From Ustulina deusta (taxonomy: Eukaryota; Ascomycota; Sordariomycetes; Xylariales; Xylariaceae), in NCBI GenBank assembly GCA_023159155.1, contig JAJNNX010000009.1:558001-622000 (forward strand): DNA of 64,000 bases, given 5' to 3'. Positions 22,895-33,496 of this stretch are shown in pieces; positions within the stretch are counted from its first letter, which is position 1; every line of letters begins with the position of its first letter. A program made the translations under genes and the position numbers. The notes under the pieces were generated by a model that worked only from the letters and a program-made list of their open reading frames with translations, was not told where the DNA came from and did no database searches.

Positions 22895-24640
22895 ATGAGC
22901 ACCGCCTCAAGATGGCTCAGCCACAGGCTGGCAGGTGTCGGCTCCCGATCTTGGGACGTATTGAAGGCCTGCTGGCATCTGGGGCTCACCTCGTTTGGAG
23001 GTCCGCCCGTACATTTTACCATTGTGAGTTGAGAATGAGATCCCTTGCGTTATCAGGAAATGATTCGCGCAAACCCGGATAAAACACTGGTACTGATACT
23101 GGCTCGGCCATTTGGGGGGGGATTAGTTTCATACCAAGTTTGTAGACAAGTTGGGCTGGATAGATGAACAGATTGTAAGCTCACCCTTGAGACGACGTAT
23201 AAAAAATCACGTAAACATCTAATCTGACATGAATAATTTCTAGTATCAAGAATTGTTCGCCATATCTCAAGCCCTCACGGGGCCGGCGAGTACGAAGATG
23301 CTCTACTGCATTAACCTGATACACGGGGGTTTTCTTCCTGCCGTGCTCGGTTTCTTACTATGGAGGTTAGCTTCCATCCGATTTTCCGTCGTCGTAGAGT
23401 AATTATTGCTGGACGAGTTTCATTTATGCGTCTTGATAGCCTCCCCGGTGCCTTCGCCATGCTCGGCCTCTGCATCGGCATCGCCAACGTCGGCGAGACG
23501 CTGCCACGCGCTGTCTATGCGCTGCTCTCGGGTCTCAACGCCTCCGTCGTGGGGATCGTCGCCTTAGCAGCCACGCAGCTATCGCAAAAGGCCATCAATG
23601 ACGACGTGACGCGCTGCCTTGTTTTCCTCGGTGGCGCCGCCGGCATACTCTATAATGCGATTTGGTACTTTCCCGTGCTCATCGTCTCGGCCGGCGTCGT
23701 AACCGTCGTACACGATCTTCGGTGGTTACACGGACCTGCGCGGGCGCTTCAACTGCTTTTTGGACGAAGACGAGGAACCCGGGATAGTGAGAACGCCCAA
23801 GGTCGAAGGCCCAGTGTAGAAGATGGGCGTGATTCATCCGAAAGAGAGGGACCCGCATCATCACAGGTTGAACGCGCAAACCAATTTGGAGCCCGTACAA
23901 CGACGGGCACCGATCCCGCGTCGGAAAGGGATGATGAGTTGCGCATCGTACCCCCTGGCCGGCAATTAGATATGTCCTGGAAAGCCGGGCTCTGTGTCAG
24001 CGGTCTATTCTTCGTATCCTTCATCGTTATCATAGCGCTACGGGCCGCACTGACCCACAAGCCCATCCTCTACAGCCTTTTCGCCAACCTATACCTAGCC
24101 GGCACTATCATATTCGGCGGGGGACCGGTCGTGATCCCGCTGCTACGCGAATACATCGTTGCCGAGGGCTGGGTGTCGCCGCGGGATTTCCTTATCGGCC
24201 TAGCCGTCATCCAGGCTCTGCCGGGGCCCAACTTCAACTTCGCCGTCTACCTTGGGGGGCTGACGGCGTCCCACTTCGGTTATCATCCCGTCGCCGGCGC
24301 CGTCATCGGTTTTGTCGGCATCTTCACTCCCGGTATGGTGCTCTGCCACGGCACCATGGGTCTCTGGGGCACGCTGCGCGGTCTGAGGTTCGTGAAGTCG
24401 GCCCTGCGCGGCTTCAACGCCGCCGCCGTGGGCTTGATATATACCGCCGTCTATCGCATCTGGCAGGTCGGCTACATCGACGCCAGTTTTGTGCAAGGCA
24501 TCAGCTTGGGCAACGAGCCTTTCTGGGTTGTCGTCGCCGCTGCGAGCTACACGGGCGGGGCATGGTTTCGTTTGCCGGCCCCCGTGTGCATTGTCTTGGG
24601 GGCGGTGTTGGGATTGATAAGGTATGCTGTTGTTTCTTGA
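22895..24640 (+). CDS. Chromate ion transporter (CHR family, two-domain form), 499 aa
   Basis: Four exons (22895-23023, 23127-23174, 23244-23365, 23440-24640; 1500 nt) join in frame, with donors gtgagt, gtaagc and gttagc. The first CHR half reads LGLTSFGGPPVHFTIVFHTK...GWIDEQIYQELFAISQALTGPASTKMLY...LPGAFAM. The second half repeats the pattern: IFGGGPVVIPLLREYIV...GWVSPRDFLIGLAVIQALPGPNFNFAVYLGG. A charged cytosolic linker (about 235-310) separates them. The two-fold repeat is typical of long-chain CHR proteins, which move chromate or sulfate-like oxyanions across the plasma membrane; the substrate here is not tested. The start at 22895 (MSTASRWLSHRL) is the first ATG of the frame. Confidence 0.9.
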
Positions 24641-25540
24641 TAGAAAATCAATGCTTTAACAAGGTAGTTAAAGGGAAAAGGGGAAAATGTCGAGCCACTT
24701 TAGCAATCAAAACACTGGGTAGCTAAGTTATTGTTTTTATTGATAAATTTGTTAACTTGTTAGCCCTTTCCCCCTTCACTCATTCTACAATCGGCCCTCA
24801 CGACTCATGTCATTTAGTTGATGACAGAGGGCCAACCCGCTAGTACATTGAGCAGTTAGGAATGTATATGCTAAGTGTAATACTAGATCTAGGTACCCTA
24901 GGGGGTGCCTCCTACCGCCCTAGGACCTTAAGACCTGACCTTACTTGCGTAGGTAACACAATGTTTAGTGAGCAGTAATTCTCGTTAGCGTAACCTGATC
25001 TTCTCAGTACTAAAATGTCAACGCCTAAGGTAGGAAAACGGAGCATTGTAGTGTGATCTTCGCTCGCTGCGTCGTTACGAAGACAAAGACGGCATAGGTG
25101 ATGTTGTGCCTATAGCTATTGACGAATGCCGGGCACACCTGAGAGCGCGAGACCCGGGTCTTTGGCGATGACGGTTCGGAGCGCTTAGAGGGTTTGGGGC
25201 TGCATCCAGGGTCGTTGCTCGATACCCAGCCTAATACCTTCCTGGGGATTTTGTGTTTCTCACGAGGCGACCGGAGCCGGCGAACCCCCTCCGTGTTGCT
25301 TCTTTTAATTTTCCTTTCTCTTTGTGTGACATTGTGTTGCACGAGAATGATTAATATGGCTCTACCGCTACACAACGACGGCGGCTGTCAAGGCAAGAGC
25401 AGCCATGGTGAACCCCGTTCTTCGGACTGCTGCTTCCGCATTCTGGATTTCTTTTGGAATCCAGATCCTGGCGTGCCTGCCTCCCCCAAGGACCAAGTCG
25501 TCTTTCCTGCCGTGTTAAGAAAACGAATGGCCCAAGCGCT
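24641..25540. other. Intergenic and upstream region of the MFS gene
   Basis: 900 bp without a supported gene. ORFs at 25025-25375 (minus) and 25194-25973 (plus) are motif-free or overlap the permease in another frame. 24880-24930 has a CTAGG-rich patch (CTAGGTACCCTAGGG) that is locally palindromic. Confidence 0.4.
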
Positions 25541-26890
25541 ATGGATTCTCAACCCGAGGCAGCCCAGCCGAATCCTCGCGAGGCACTCGGCCATGGGGTT
25601 TTCGAACATCCGCACAGAATTGATCCTGAAATACAACGCGATCCGGAGAAGGCTTCAGAGGCTCTCTCCTCACTCTCAACTCCGCCTCCCGATGGGGGAC
25701 TCGTGGCATGGCGTCAAGTTGCCGCGGGTTTCGTCATCAACTTCAACACATGGGGCATTGTCAGCTCATTTGGCGTCTTCCAGAGCTACTACGAGTCCGG
25801 CGACCTGTTCGAGGCATCCTCGTCCCGCATCTCCTGGATCGGGTGCATTCAGAACTTCGCGCTCCAATTCCTCGGCATCATCGCAGGACCTGTCTACGAT
25901 AGAGGTTATCTTCGTCAGCTCCTCTGCACCGGCAGCTTCCTGGTGGTGCTTGGTTTCATGGCTCTCTCCTTAAGCACCAAGTATTACCAGGCATTTCTCT
26001 CGCAGGCTGTCGGCATCGGCGTTGGCGCAGGCCTGCTCTTTACACCCACTGTGTCGCTTGTCTCGAACTATTTCAGCACCCACGTCGGCCTCGCTCTCGG
26101 TATCGCATCCGCAGGCTCTTCGCTGGGCGGTATCGTCTATCCGGTTGTGCTTTCCAGATTGATTCCGCAGATCGGCTTTCCCTGGGCTGTGCGAGCCGTG
26201 GGATTCATCGCCCTCGTCACTTTCTCACTCCCGCTGTCCGTGATGCGTGTCCGCGTACGCGCCCCTAAGCCCCGCGCCGTGGTGGACTGGTCAGCATTTC
26301 GAGACGCTCCTTTCATACTTTTCGTCCTCGGCGTGTTCTTCAGCTTAATAGCCATCCCCATCGCCTGCTTCTACATCTCTTTCTACCCGCTGAACCGTGG
26401 CTTCACAGACGAGCGTCTCGCATTCTACATAGTAGCCATCTACAACGCTGGGTCCATCTGCGGGCGCATTCTGCCCAACGCGCTATCTGACCGTATAGGC
26501 GTGTTCAATACCCTGGCACCACTAACTGCGCTGCTCGGCGTGGCCATGATCTCTCTCAGCCGCGTGTCTAACGCACCGGGAATGATCATCGGCACGGTTG
26601 CTACCGGGTTTCTCAGTGGTGTCGTCATCGCGCTGCCGCCCGTGTGCTTCGGCGTACTTACCAAGGACAAGTCCTTGATCGGCACCCGTGTAGGAATGGG
26701 ATTTGCCATGGCCGGATTCGGCTTATTAGTTGGCGGGCCGGTGGCCGGCAGCATCCTCCGCGCTACTACAGGTCAGTTGGACTGGGCTGGCGTTTGGGTG
26801 TATGGGGGTTTAGCGGCGTGCGCATCTGGACTGGTCCATGCTTGCGTACGCATCATGAAATCTGGGCTCAAACTAGGCGTGAGGGTTTAA
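25541..26890 (+). CDS. MFS permease, monocarboxylate-transporter-like, 449 aa
   Basis: Single exon. I start at 25541 (MDSQPEAAQPN), which gives the usual acidic/Pro-rich cytosolic N-tail; an in-frame start at 25454 would add 29 unusual residues. The family signature PPDGGLVAWRQVAAGFVINF opens helix 1, followed by NTWGIVSSFGVFQSYY. About twelve hydrophobic segments can be traced. The conserved Arg-containing helix-8 region reads IYNAGSICGRILPNALSDR. Fungal MCT-like proteins carry monocarboxylates, riboflavin or small metabolites, and some export toxins; which applies here cannot be told. It is not close to the PKS (6.8 kb, two unrelated genes between). Confidence 0.9.
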   Translation: MDSQPEAAQPNPREALGHGVFEHPHRIDPEIQRDPEKASEALSSLSTPPPDGGLVAWRQVAAGFVINFNTWGIVSSFGVFQSYYESGDLFEASSSRISWIGCIQNFALQFLGIIAGPVYDRGYLRQLLCTGSFLVVLGFMALSLSTKYYQAFLSQAVGIGVGAGLLFTPTVSLVSNYFSTHVGLALGIASAGSSLGGIVYPVVLSRLIPQIGFPWAVRAVGFIALVTFSLPLSVMRVRVRAPKPRAVVDWSAFRDAPFILFVLGVFFSLIAIPIACFYISFYPLNRGFTDERLAFYIVAIYNAGSICGRILPNALSDRIGVFNTLAPLTALLGVAMISLSRVSNAPGMIIGTVATGFLSGVVIALPPVCFGVLTKDKSLIGTRVGMGFAMAGFGLLVGGPVAGSILRATTGQLDWAGVWVYGGLAACASGLVHACVRIMKSGLKLGVRV

Positions 26891-27010
26891 GATGGCGATA
26901 ATAGACAGCCTAAGAGGGAAAAAATCTAACTACGAAGTCTGAAAGGCAATGAAGATTCAACGTTGCTTATCGACATGACTTGGATTGATATATCAAACTC
27001 GCAAACATTG
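26891..27010. other. 3' flank of the permease
   Basis: Short convergent spacer; nothing noted beyond probable 3' untranslated sequence. Confidence 0.4.
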
Positions 27011-27499
27011 TCAAACCTTATTGAAAGCCCTTGTGCCAGCTTGATAGTTACACCCTTTAATGCTGCACCACCATTCTAGCCGCGGGTCTTCGGCCTCATC
27101 TAATCGTCTACTGAGCGCAGCATACATTTTGTCAAGATACTGATGATTCGTTGGTCGCTGAAGGCTGATCAAGTGACCTGAGACCCTTTCCTGTGTCGAT
27201 AAAAGACATTTTCCCTGAAAGGGTACTTCAACGTGTCTTCTTGTCAATCTTCATATGCTATCTGTCTGCGGGTATGACCTTATCCTTCTAGTGGGCGACC
27301 TTGTACCACACGACCTTCCAGTACCTATGTTCCTGTCTTTTTCACAGAAGAGGCAAAATTTGGTATCGCATTCTACTTCGAACTCGATGCCCTCGTGCAC
27401 GAAGCGCTGCGTGGTCGTTGTCCCCATCTTGTCTACTGTGTGGCCCCTTGCCAAATTCAAGTCTGCCGTTTTCTTGGGGGTTTGCAGGATAAACATCAT
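27011..27499 (-). CDS. Candidate two-exon small protein with CxxC motifs, 113 aa
   Basis: Two open frames can be joined by a GT-AG intron: exon 1 27499-27325 (MMFILQTPKKTADL...), exon 2 27177-27011, with a phase-1 junction and 342 nt in total. Exon 1 ends KFCLFCEKDRNI and exon 2 contains LEWWCSIKGCNYQAG, so two Cys pairs (CLFC and CSIKGC) could bind a metal. I recognise no family. The 147-nt intron is longer than most here, there is no other support, and each half could be chance. Treat as a hypothesis. Confidence 0.28.
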
Positions 27500-29229
27500 T
27501 AACTTCACTATCAAATTTAATCAAGGAAAAACGCCCAGTGAAAATTCGCACAGTGCATCATGAATTCTCCGTTGACCTTTCTGTTTTTGGTGACCTCAAT
27601 AAGCCTTTTGATAGTCTTCTTGCCACGACATGCTCCGTCGCCAAATCAGAACAGGTCATGTCCTATTAAATCTACCTCGTAGGCGTGGGTGAGTGTCACA
27701 AAGCACATACTGCTACCAAAAGCAATTCCTGTATATAGTTGAGACCAGTCCACGAATGTGATTTGGAGACCTTCGCGTAACAACATGTCAACAAGTGTCA
27801 ATTACCTACTCATACGCAGGATGCCTGGCAGTGAGAGATCTTGAAATGGGTACTAAGGGTGTAAGTAAATATGCTTCCCCGCTTTCAGGCCCAGACTGCC
27901 CCAAGAGTAGATTGTACTCTGTTAATAATTGCTGCAAACATCTTCGCACTTAGTGCGTCATGTCAACCATGGCTCTCCCTGGTCCTACCGAAGCGAGAGG
28001 TTTCACGAGGAATGCTGGAGCGATATAGCGAAATCAAGGTGTAAATTTGTATTGAGCGAAAGGAGATTGGTGGGAAGGGACAGGACAGCCACATCAACAC
28101 ATCCTCACTTCATATTTGTCTGGGCTCGGCCAAATATATGTTATATGACACTACCAATATTGGCCGTGACCACGTAACCGTTATATGTTTTTGGAGGTGC
28201 ATCTTAATTACCCGACATTTTTATTTCCGCGTTGCTGTCCAAAGTCGCATCGCATCGTACGGGCCCTCTCATGATTATTTGATTACATAAGTGTGAAAAG
28301 ATGGAGTCGTCCCCATTTTGGTTAGGAACCCTGTCCAGGTAACAGACAAGTTACACTAGACTAGGTGTGCCTAATTACCCGATTTTTATTTTTTGATTTT
28401 GGCCCTCATTGGACCAACCTCGCGCTTGACCTGTCTTGGCCTCATCGAGAGGGTGCAAACAGGGCGGCTATCTGTAGTGTGATGCTCGACGTGATTGGAC
28501 TGCGCAGATCCCCACCGCCTGCACCCGGACGTCTATTTTGGGGCCCGGGCGAATCAAACCACTGGTCTCCTGTCGACGGCTTTTCCCCTTCCCATATTGG
28601 TGAAGGCCTATTTCGGCACGTCGCGACTCGATCGATTTTCACTGGAAGGGGCCCTGTTGCCCTGAGGGTGACTATGCAGCAGAGGCAGACATGGCTGCTC
28701 CCAGTGGTCGTCCGTGACCGACCACCCCACCATCGACGGCGTCCAAGGCGCTTAATCCACTGCGTTGCGCCGACAATGGACATGGCGAGCGAACATCACC
28801 GCCGCCATCATGTCTCGCTACCTGGGTTCTGCCCGGGTGCATGTGCGCCATGCAGGGCTGGGCCAGGGTCGAGCATGCTGGGCGCTCCGCTGCTCTGGTA
28901 TATACAGCTCCATGCTTCCTAATCTGCCGAACGGTTGGAGAAGGATCCCTATTTTCTCGCCACCTTTTTAGAATTCCACCTGTTTGCTGGTGGCACAACG
29001 ACTCGAGCAGCGTTCGGATGTTTGTGCCTTCTCCTCCCGTGCTATTTTTTGCAACTTGGTCATACTGTAACGCCGCGAGCTCTGGTTATGACCCGACAGA
29101 ACGGGCCTCTAATACCAACAATCGAATCAAGCCCCGCAGGCAGGCCACGGAGGACGAGTGACAAATTTGGAACAGGCTTCTCTGTCTGTTCGGCATAGAG
29201 TTGGAGGATATAATAAGCCGGGCCGCAGC
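27500..29229. other. Long intergenic stretch, no gene supported
   Basis: 1.7 kb. Several overlapping ORFs (27929-28177, 28365-28922, 28442-28783, 28672-28998) lie in GC-balanced DNA on both strands and carry no motif, so I regard them as chance. The word TAATTACCCGA followed by T-rich sequence occurs twice (about 28207 and 28373), a short local repeat. The right part must hold the promoter and 5' leader of the next gene. Confidence 0.4.
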
Positions 29230-31113
29230 ATGGCATCATCAAACGCGCCTTCGGGGGGATTCTCTCTCTTCCCAAGCGCAAGTGTCTCCAAAACCCCACC
29301 GAGGAAAACGACGCCGAGGCCGCGCGCCAGTACGCCGCAATCACCACGAGGGCGCGGTCCGTCTGTCGATATGTCGCCGCCACGCAACGGTCGACGCACG
29401 CCGGAAGGCCTAGCGGAATATGTAATCGATGGGACACCACCGAGAGCCGACGAGCTCCGGCTGGCGTCGAACAATCCATTTTATCAGAGCCAAGCCGGCC
29501 CCTGGAGACACAATTCTATCTCTTCGCCACCTAACGTCCCGCCGAAGGACGTCCCGCCGAGGACGGCCACAGCGCTATCGGGAGCGAGCACTGTTATTGG
29601 CCGAAGTCTCAGTGAAAGATCACGGAGTTCAATAGCCAAGCGGCCTTGGGATGATGTGCCAGCAACGGTACTGGAGAGGGAAACCGCCATACGTTCTATA
29701 TTTCCCCAATATGATCACACATTACCCTTTGATCAGCAAAACTACTACCCCACCCAAGCCAGCCCAACCCACATACCGAGGACAGTCATCAGCCGGCAGT
29801 CCCACGTACCGCAGCAGATAGAACCCAGGAGCCCGCCAGTGCGAAGTCCCGTGCGGAGTCCGATGAGCGCAGGCTCTGCCCAGCGCTGGCCGAGGCGGCC
29901 GAACGAACCGCCCGTGATCCCGCCCGTGAGCACAACCGAGGAGCTCCGGGACTACTGGAAGGCGGCGAACGGGTGGAAGGCCTCGGCCATGGAGGGCCGG
30001 ACGTTCTGCATGAAGCTGCTCCCGGAGAAGGACGCGCCCATCTACACGCTGACGTCGAGGACGCAGCAGCCGCTCTACCACATGCGCATCGACCCGACGT
30101 CGGCATCCGCCTACGTGACCCTCAGCCGCCACGACCCCGCCAAGCCGTGCAAGGACAAGGACCCGACCGACGCCTCGCGGAACGCCACCGGCCTCCTCAG
30201 CGCGCTCCGCGAAGCCGAGGGCAAGCAGCCCTGGCAGGAAGCGCTCACCACGACGCTCGAGGAGCCCTCGCGCCGGCTGCCGCCCAACGACGGCCTCGTA
30301 GCCCTGCTGTACCCGAGCGCGGCGGCGAGAGTAGCTGTGGAGCGACCGCACGACGTGGCGGCCGTGGCGGCGGCCGAGCGCGAGTGCGCGCGGCTCGTGT
30401 GGGACGAGGACAGCGCCAACTACTTCCTGGCGCACCCGGCGGTGGCGACGCCGTTCTGCATCACGGTGGAGCGGAGCCCGGCGTGGAGCCGCACCGAGTA
30501 CACGATCGAGCACATCGAGTCGCCGCAGCATCTGGGGCGGCTGACGCGCGACGGCACGGGCGAGGGGTGGATGGAGCTCGACACCCTCGTCGCCGCCCAC
30601 GTCGAGAGCTACTACGTGCTGGACGTGGCCGCCGCCGCGCTGCTCCTCGTGGCCCGCCTCGACGAGAAGAACGTGCTCGTCGAGCAGTTCGCGCCCCCGC
30701 CCGCCGCCCACCTGCGCGACCAGCCGCCGCAACAGCAGCAGCAGCAGCAGCCGGCCTCGCGGCTCTCGTTGCACCGGGGTCCCGGGAGTCGGTTCGCCGG
30801 GTTCGGGGCCAGGGATAATAAGGACAAGAAGAACAAGAACAAGAACAAGAACAAGAACAAGAACAAGAACAAGAAGCAGCGCGGCCGCCTCGAGGCCTTC
30901 GAGCTCGATCTCGAGAGCCAGGCGAGCAGTCTCGGGGCCAAACTCGATGTCAAAGAGGCCGATCGCGAGAAACTGCCGGGCACCACCCGCACCATCATCA
31001 AATTGCTCGGGTTCGCCTTCAAGTGCGTCATCTGGGCGCTCACGCTCGCCTTCAAGGCGGCGATGGCCATCATCGTCGGGTTGACGAGGTGCATCACCAA
31101 GGATAAGCTGTAA
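29230..31113 (+). CDS. Conserved fungal low-complexity protein with C-terminal hydrophobic tail, 627 aa
   Basis: Single exon starting at the ATG at 29230 (MASSNAPSGGFSLFPSASVS). The N-terminal 260 residues are Pro/Ser/Arg-rich and probably disordered. A folded middle (about 265-520: ELRDYWKAANGWKASAMEG, YTLTSRTQQPLYHMRIDPT, DLDV-type hydrophobic strands) is followed by Q7, a (NK)n Lys/Asn repeat and an amphipathic/hydrophobic tail (LLGFAFKCVIWALTLAFKAAMAIIVGL) that could anchor the protein in a membrane. From memory, proteins with this N-terminus are often labelled acetylserotonin methyltransferase-like, but I see no SAM-binding motif and do not support that name. Codon use is strongly GC-biased from 29850 on, which produces long antisense shadow ORFs. 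Confidence 0.75.
   Translation: MASSNAPSGGFSLFPSASVSKTPPRKTTPRPRASTPQSPRGRGPSVDMSPPRNGRRTPEGLAEYVIDGTPPRADELRLASNNPFYQSQAGPWRHNSISSPPNVPPKDVPPRTATALSGASTVIGRSLSERSRSSIAKRPWDDVPATVLERETAIRSIFPQYDHTLPFDQQNYYPTQASPTHIPRTVISRQSHVPQQIEPRSPPVRSPVRSPMSAGSAQRWPRRPNEPPVIPPVSTTEELRDYWKAANGWKASAMEGRTFCMKLLPEKDAPIYTLTSRTQQPLYHMRIDPTSASAYVTLSRHDPAKPCKDKDPTDASRNATGLLSALREAEGKQPWQEALTTTLEEPSRRLPPNDGLVALLYPSAAARVAVERPHDVAAVAAAERECARLVWDEDSANYFLAHPAVATPFCITVERSPAWSRTEYTIEHIESPQHLGRLTRDGTGEGWMELDTLVAAHVESYYVLDVAAAALLLVARLDEKNVLVEQFAPPPAAHLRDQPPQQQQQQQPASRLSLHRGPGSRFAGFGARDNKDKKNKNKNKNKNKNKNKKQRGRLEAFELDLESQASSLGAKLDVKEADREKLPGTTRTIIKLLGFAFKCVIWALTLAFKAAMAIIVGLTRCITKDKL
30727..30751 (+). repeat. CAG-type microsatellite coding poly-Gln
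   Basis: Seven Gln codons (CAA/CAG) in a row within the low-complexity protein. Length variation here would stay in frame. Confidence 0.8.
30829..30873 (+). repeat. AACAAG hexanucleotide repeat coding (Asn-Lys)n
   Basis: About seven near-perfect copies of the 6-mer AACAAG encode an alternating Asn-Lys run. As a six-base unit it can expand or contract without a frameshift. Confidence 0.85.
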
Positions 31114-31810
31114 CGTTGTATTTGCGCTCGTTCTCGTTGGCGACTGTCCTGGCCTGGCCTGTCCTGTCTGTCTGTCTACTGCGTGCGTGTTTGGGACGAG
31201 GCAAGATGCGATTCGGAACGGACTATCTAGAGCTTCGCTAGATTTCGGATCGGGGACGGACTGACTGACTGACTGAATAACTGGATAACTGGATAACTGT
31301 ACTGGCAGGAAATGGGATTCACTAGAGACGGGGGGCGATGGGAGGTCTGTCGTTGCTTACTTGTTTTTTTTTTTAAAGCTTTATATTCGGCAGCCCACAT
31401 ATATATATAATTCCCCGTGTGTCGACGCATGGGCGGGCTCTTCTACTTCTCGTACTTTGAGCTGGAACATAATGATGCCAGGGAAAAAAGGCGGTCAACG
31501 AATACACGATTGACGGGGGCGAAGTGTGGAGTTTTGTTCACAGGGGAGGTGTGATTATCTTGAGCAAGCCGGCAATATCTAGGTAAGTATCTATCTTGGA
31601 TGTCGATAGCAGTTTCGCAAAGTCAACGCCTGGCGGAAATCCTTGAACACCATCCGCTCGCTTGCCAATCAAATATATACCCATTTTCCCGACCGCACAA
31701 TGCAAAAACGCCGTAATGCTAAACATGACTTTGTATTCGCCATCCATTCCCAATTATCTGTGCATTCATCCAGATGGTGTAACACATTCGTGCGATTGAC
31801 AGGACGAGCT
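31114..31810. other. Intergenic, convergent 3' flanks
   Basis: 3' regions of the low-complexity protein (plus) and Utp11 (minus). It contains short simple repeats: GACT units at 31258-31275, ATAACTGG units at 31277-31299, and a run of 10 T near 31364-31373. No gene is seen. Confidence 0.5.
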
Positions 31811-32794
31811 TCACCGCTTCCTCTCCCGCACCTTGATCTTCTTCCCAGACTTCGTGACACCCCCCATCGTCGCCGTCTTAGCCATTCTGGCGCGCTGGAT
31901 TTCAAGCTCCTGCTCGGCCTGCGCAAGCACGCGCTGCTTCTTCCGGGCGTTCTGTAGGCGCCGCTGCAATTTCTCCAAAAGTCTCTGCTTCTGTTCCGCA
32001 CGGGGCTTCTCTGGGTTTCCGCCCTCTAGGTGTTCGCCATCTTCCGGGGAATCCTTTTCCATGTCTTGCCGTATCTTGTCCTCGCGCTCGTCTTGCCCGT
32101 CCGCGAAGATGATCTTTTTGTTTTTCGAGGCAGGTTTCTTTTTCGCGCTGGGCTCGTCCCCGAAATCAAAGTCTAGATCCATATCGTCTTCCTCCTCTTC
32201 TGCTGCGTTGAGCAGATTGTCGATGTCGCCCCCGAGTGCAATGACGCGCTCTTCGAGTATGCGGACCTCTTTCATCGCTACATTCCGCACCGAGCGTATA
32301 TACCCCATGTCCTGTGTCTTGAGAAGCCGGACTACGTTTATGTCGAGCGCCTTGTTGCCGCGGTCGCCGGCTACGGTGCCGTCCCATCTCTTGCTACCGC
32401 TGGAAAGGGCGGTCGCGGGACCCTTTCGCGAGAGCATGCCGAAGTAGAATTCCTATTTGCCAAAACAGAAACACATTAGGCCATTTTCCACGAGGTGGTG
32501 GGCGAGGGGGTAGATAGGAGGGCAGGGTTCGCACTCACATCTTCATTGCGGTCTTCTGCCTTCTTCCGAAGACTCTTGAGCTGTGCCTTCTTGCGATTGT
32601 GGTCTTGCGCTCGGAGCCGGTAGTCCTGATCCCCGTTGTCAGTGCTGTTGTTGTGCGATGTGGTGACGGCTGGGAGACGCGGCGAGGATGCACACCTTGT
32701 GCTTCTCGAGGAGACCGTAGCGATTCTTTCGATCTTTCAATTGGTCTCGCTCGCGGTGTACGCGCCGGTTTACGGCGTTTCGGAGGGAAGACAT
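31811..32794 (-). CDS. UTP11: U3 small nucleolar RNA-associated protein 11 (Utp11), 275 aa
   Basis: Three exons (32794-32696, 32625-32539, 32452-31811; 828 nt). The start MSSLRNAVNRRVHRERDQ and GLLEKHKDYRLRAQDHNRKK followed by EDRNEDEFYFGMLSRKG are the hallmark N-terminus of Utp11. The middle has the conserved TQDMGYIRSVRNVAMKEV. The C-terminus is acidic, then Lys/Arg-rich and helical (KPRAEQKQRLLEKLQRRLQN, KSGKKIKVRERKR). Utp11 is an essential nucleolar member of the SSU processome that acts in 18S rRNA maturation. Intron 1 (70 nt) and intron 2 (86 nt) have clear gtgtgc/gtgagt donors and cag/tag acceptors. Transcribed divergently from the prolyl hydroxylase-like gene. Confidence 0.95.
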
Positions 32795-33496
32795 GGTATG
32801 CTGCCGTTTATGGGTTGTTGGTTGTTGTAGACGATAAGCTTGGAGATAACTGGTGGGATGTTGAGATGTTTGGAGCACCATAGAAATTTGGTCGTCGCGA
32901 TAAAGGATAAAGGCAGCCGATAAGGGTGGGCAGCTGGGTACATACCTGGGTAGCCCAGTGTTGTCATAGAGCCTAAAAACCCTAGCCACCGGCCACTGAC
33001 TATTATATGGCTAGTAGGTGGCGCTCGATCATTGCCCTCGCCTTCGTCCCTCTCCCCTCTCCCTACAATTTTACAGACCTGGATTAATCTTCGACGTGTC
33101 TCATTGAAACTTTCCAATGGTAAATTCTATATATTTCATATTAAGCTTGTACATGTTGAAGACGGACTCTAGTTTTCCTTTCTATTTTTGAGAACCCGCA
33201 ATCGCTCTCATAGCGCGTCGAAAAGACTGTGACCGCCAACATGCGAAAATGCGCAAGTCGCGATCGTCGTGATGCTGTTAGTAGGTACTATATAGGTAAG
33301 TAGAGAAGCGTTGCCGGGTAAATGATCCAGCAGACAAGGTTCTTTCGGAATGGAACGCACCGATCTCCTCATGCATCCCAAGCCTAAGCTTGCCCCGAGA
33401 GCTTCTCTTTCACCTCGTCGCAATTTGATCACCTTTGATCTCAGACTTACTCTTTCAATATGGGTTCTATGAGACGCATTTTATGTATCTTCGCCC
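32795..33496. promoter_or_regulatory. Divergent promoter region between Utp11 and the prolyl hydroxylase-like gene
   Basis: 700 bp separates two divergent start codons. Overlapping minus-strand ORFs (32770-33117, 33208-33432) have no motif. No specific site could be named. Confidence 0.4.

Noticed and set aside
28365..28998. Overlapping ORFs of 108-185 codons on both strands
   Set aside because: Mutually exclusive, Arg/Pro/His-rich, without motif or conserved start; most likely chance in GC-balanced DNA.
29722..30818. Long opposite-strand and alternate-frame ORFs (350 aa minus, 281 aa plus) in the GC-rich gene
   Set aside because: They are Arg/Gly/Ala-rich shadows of the strongly biased codons of the 29230-31113 gene, with no domain and no sensible start.
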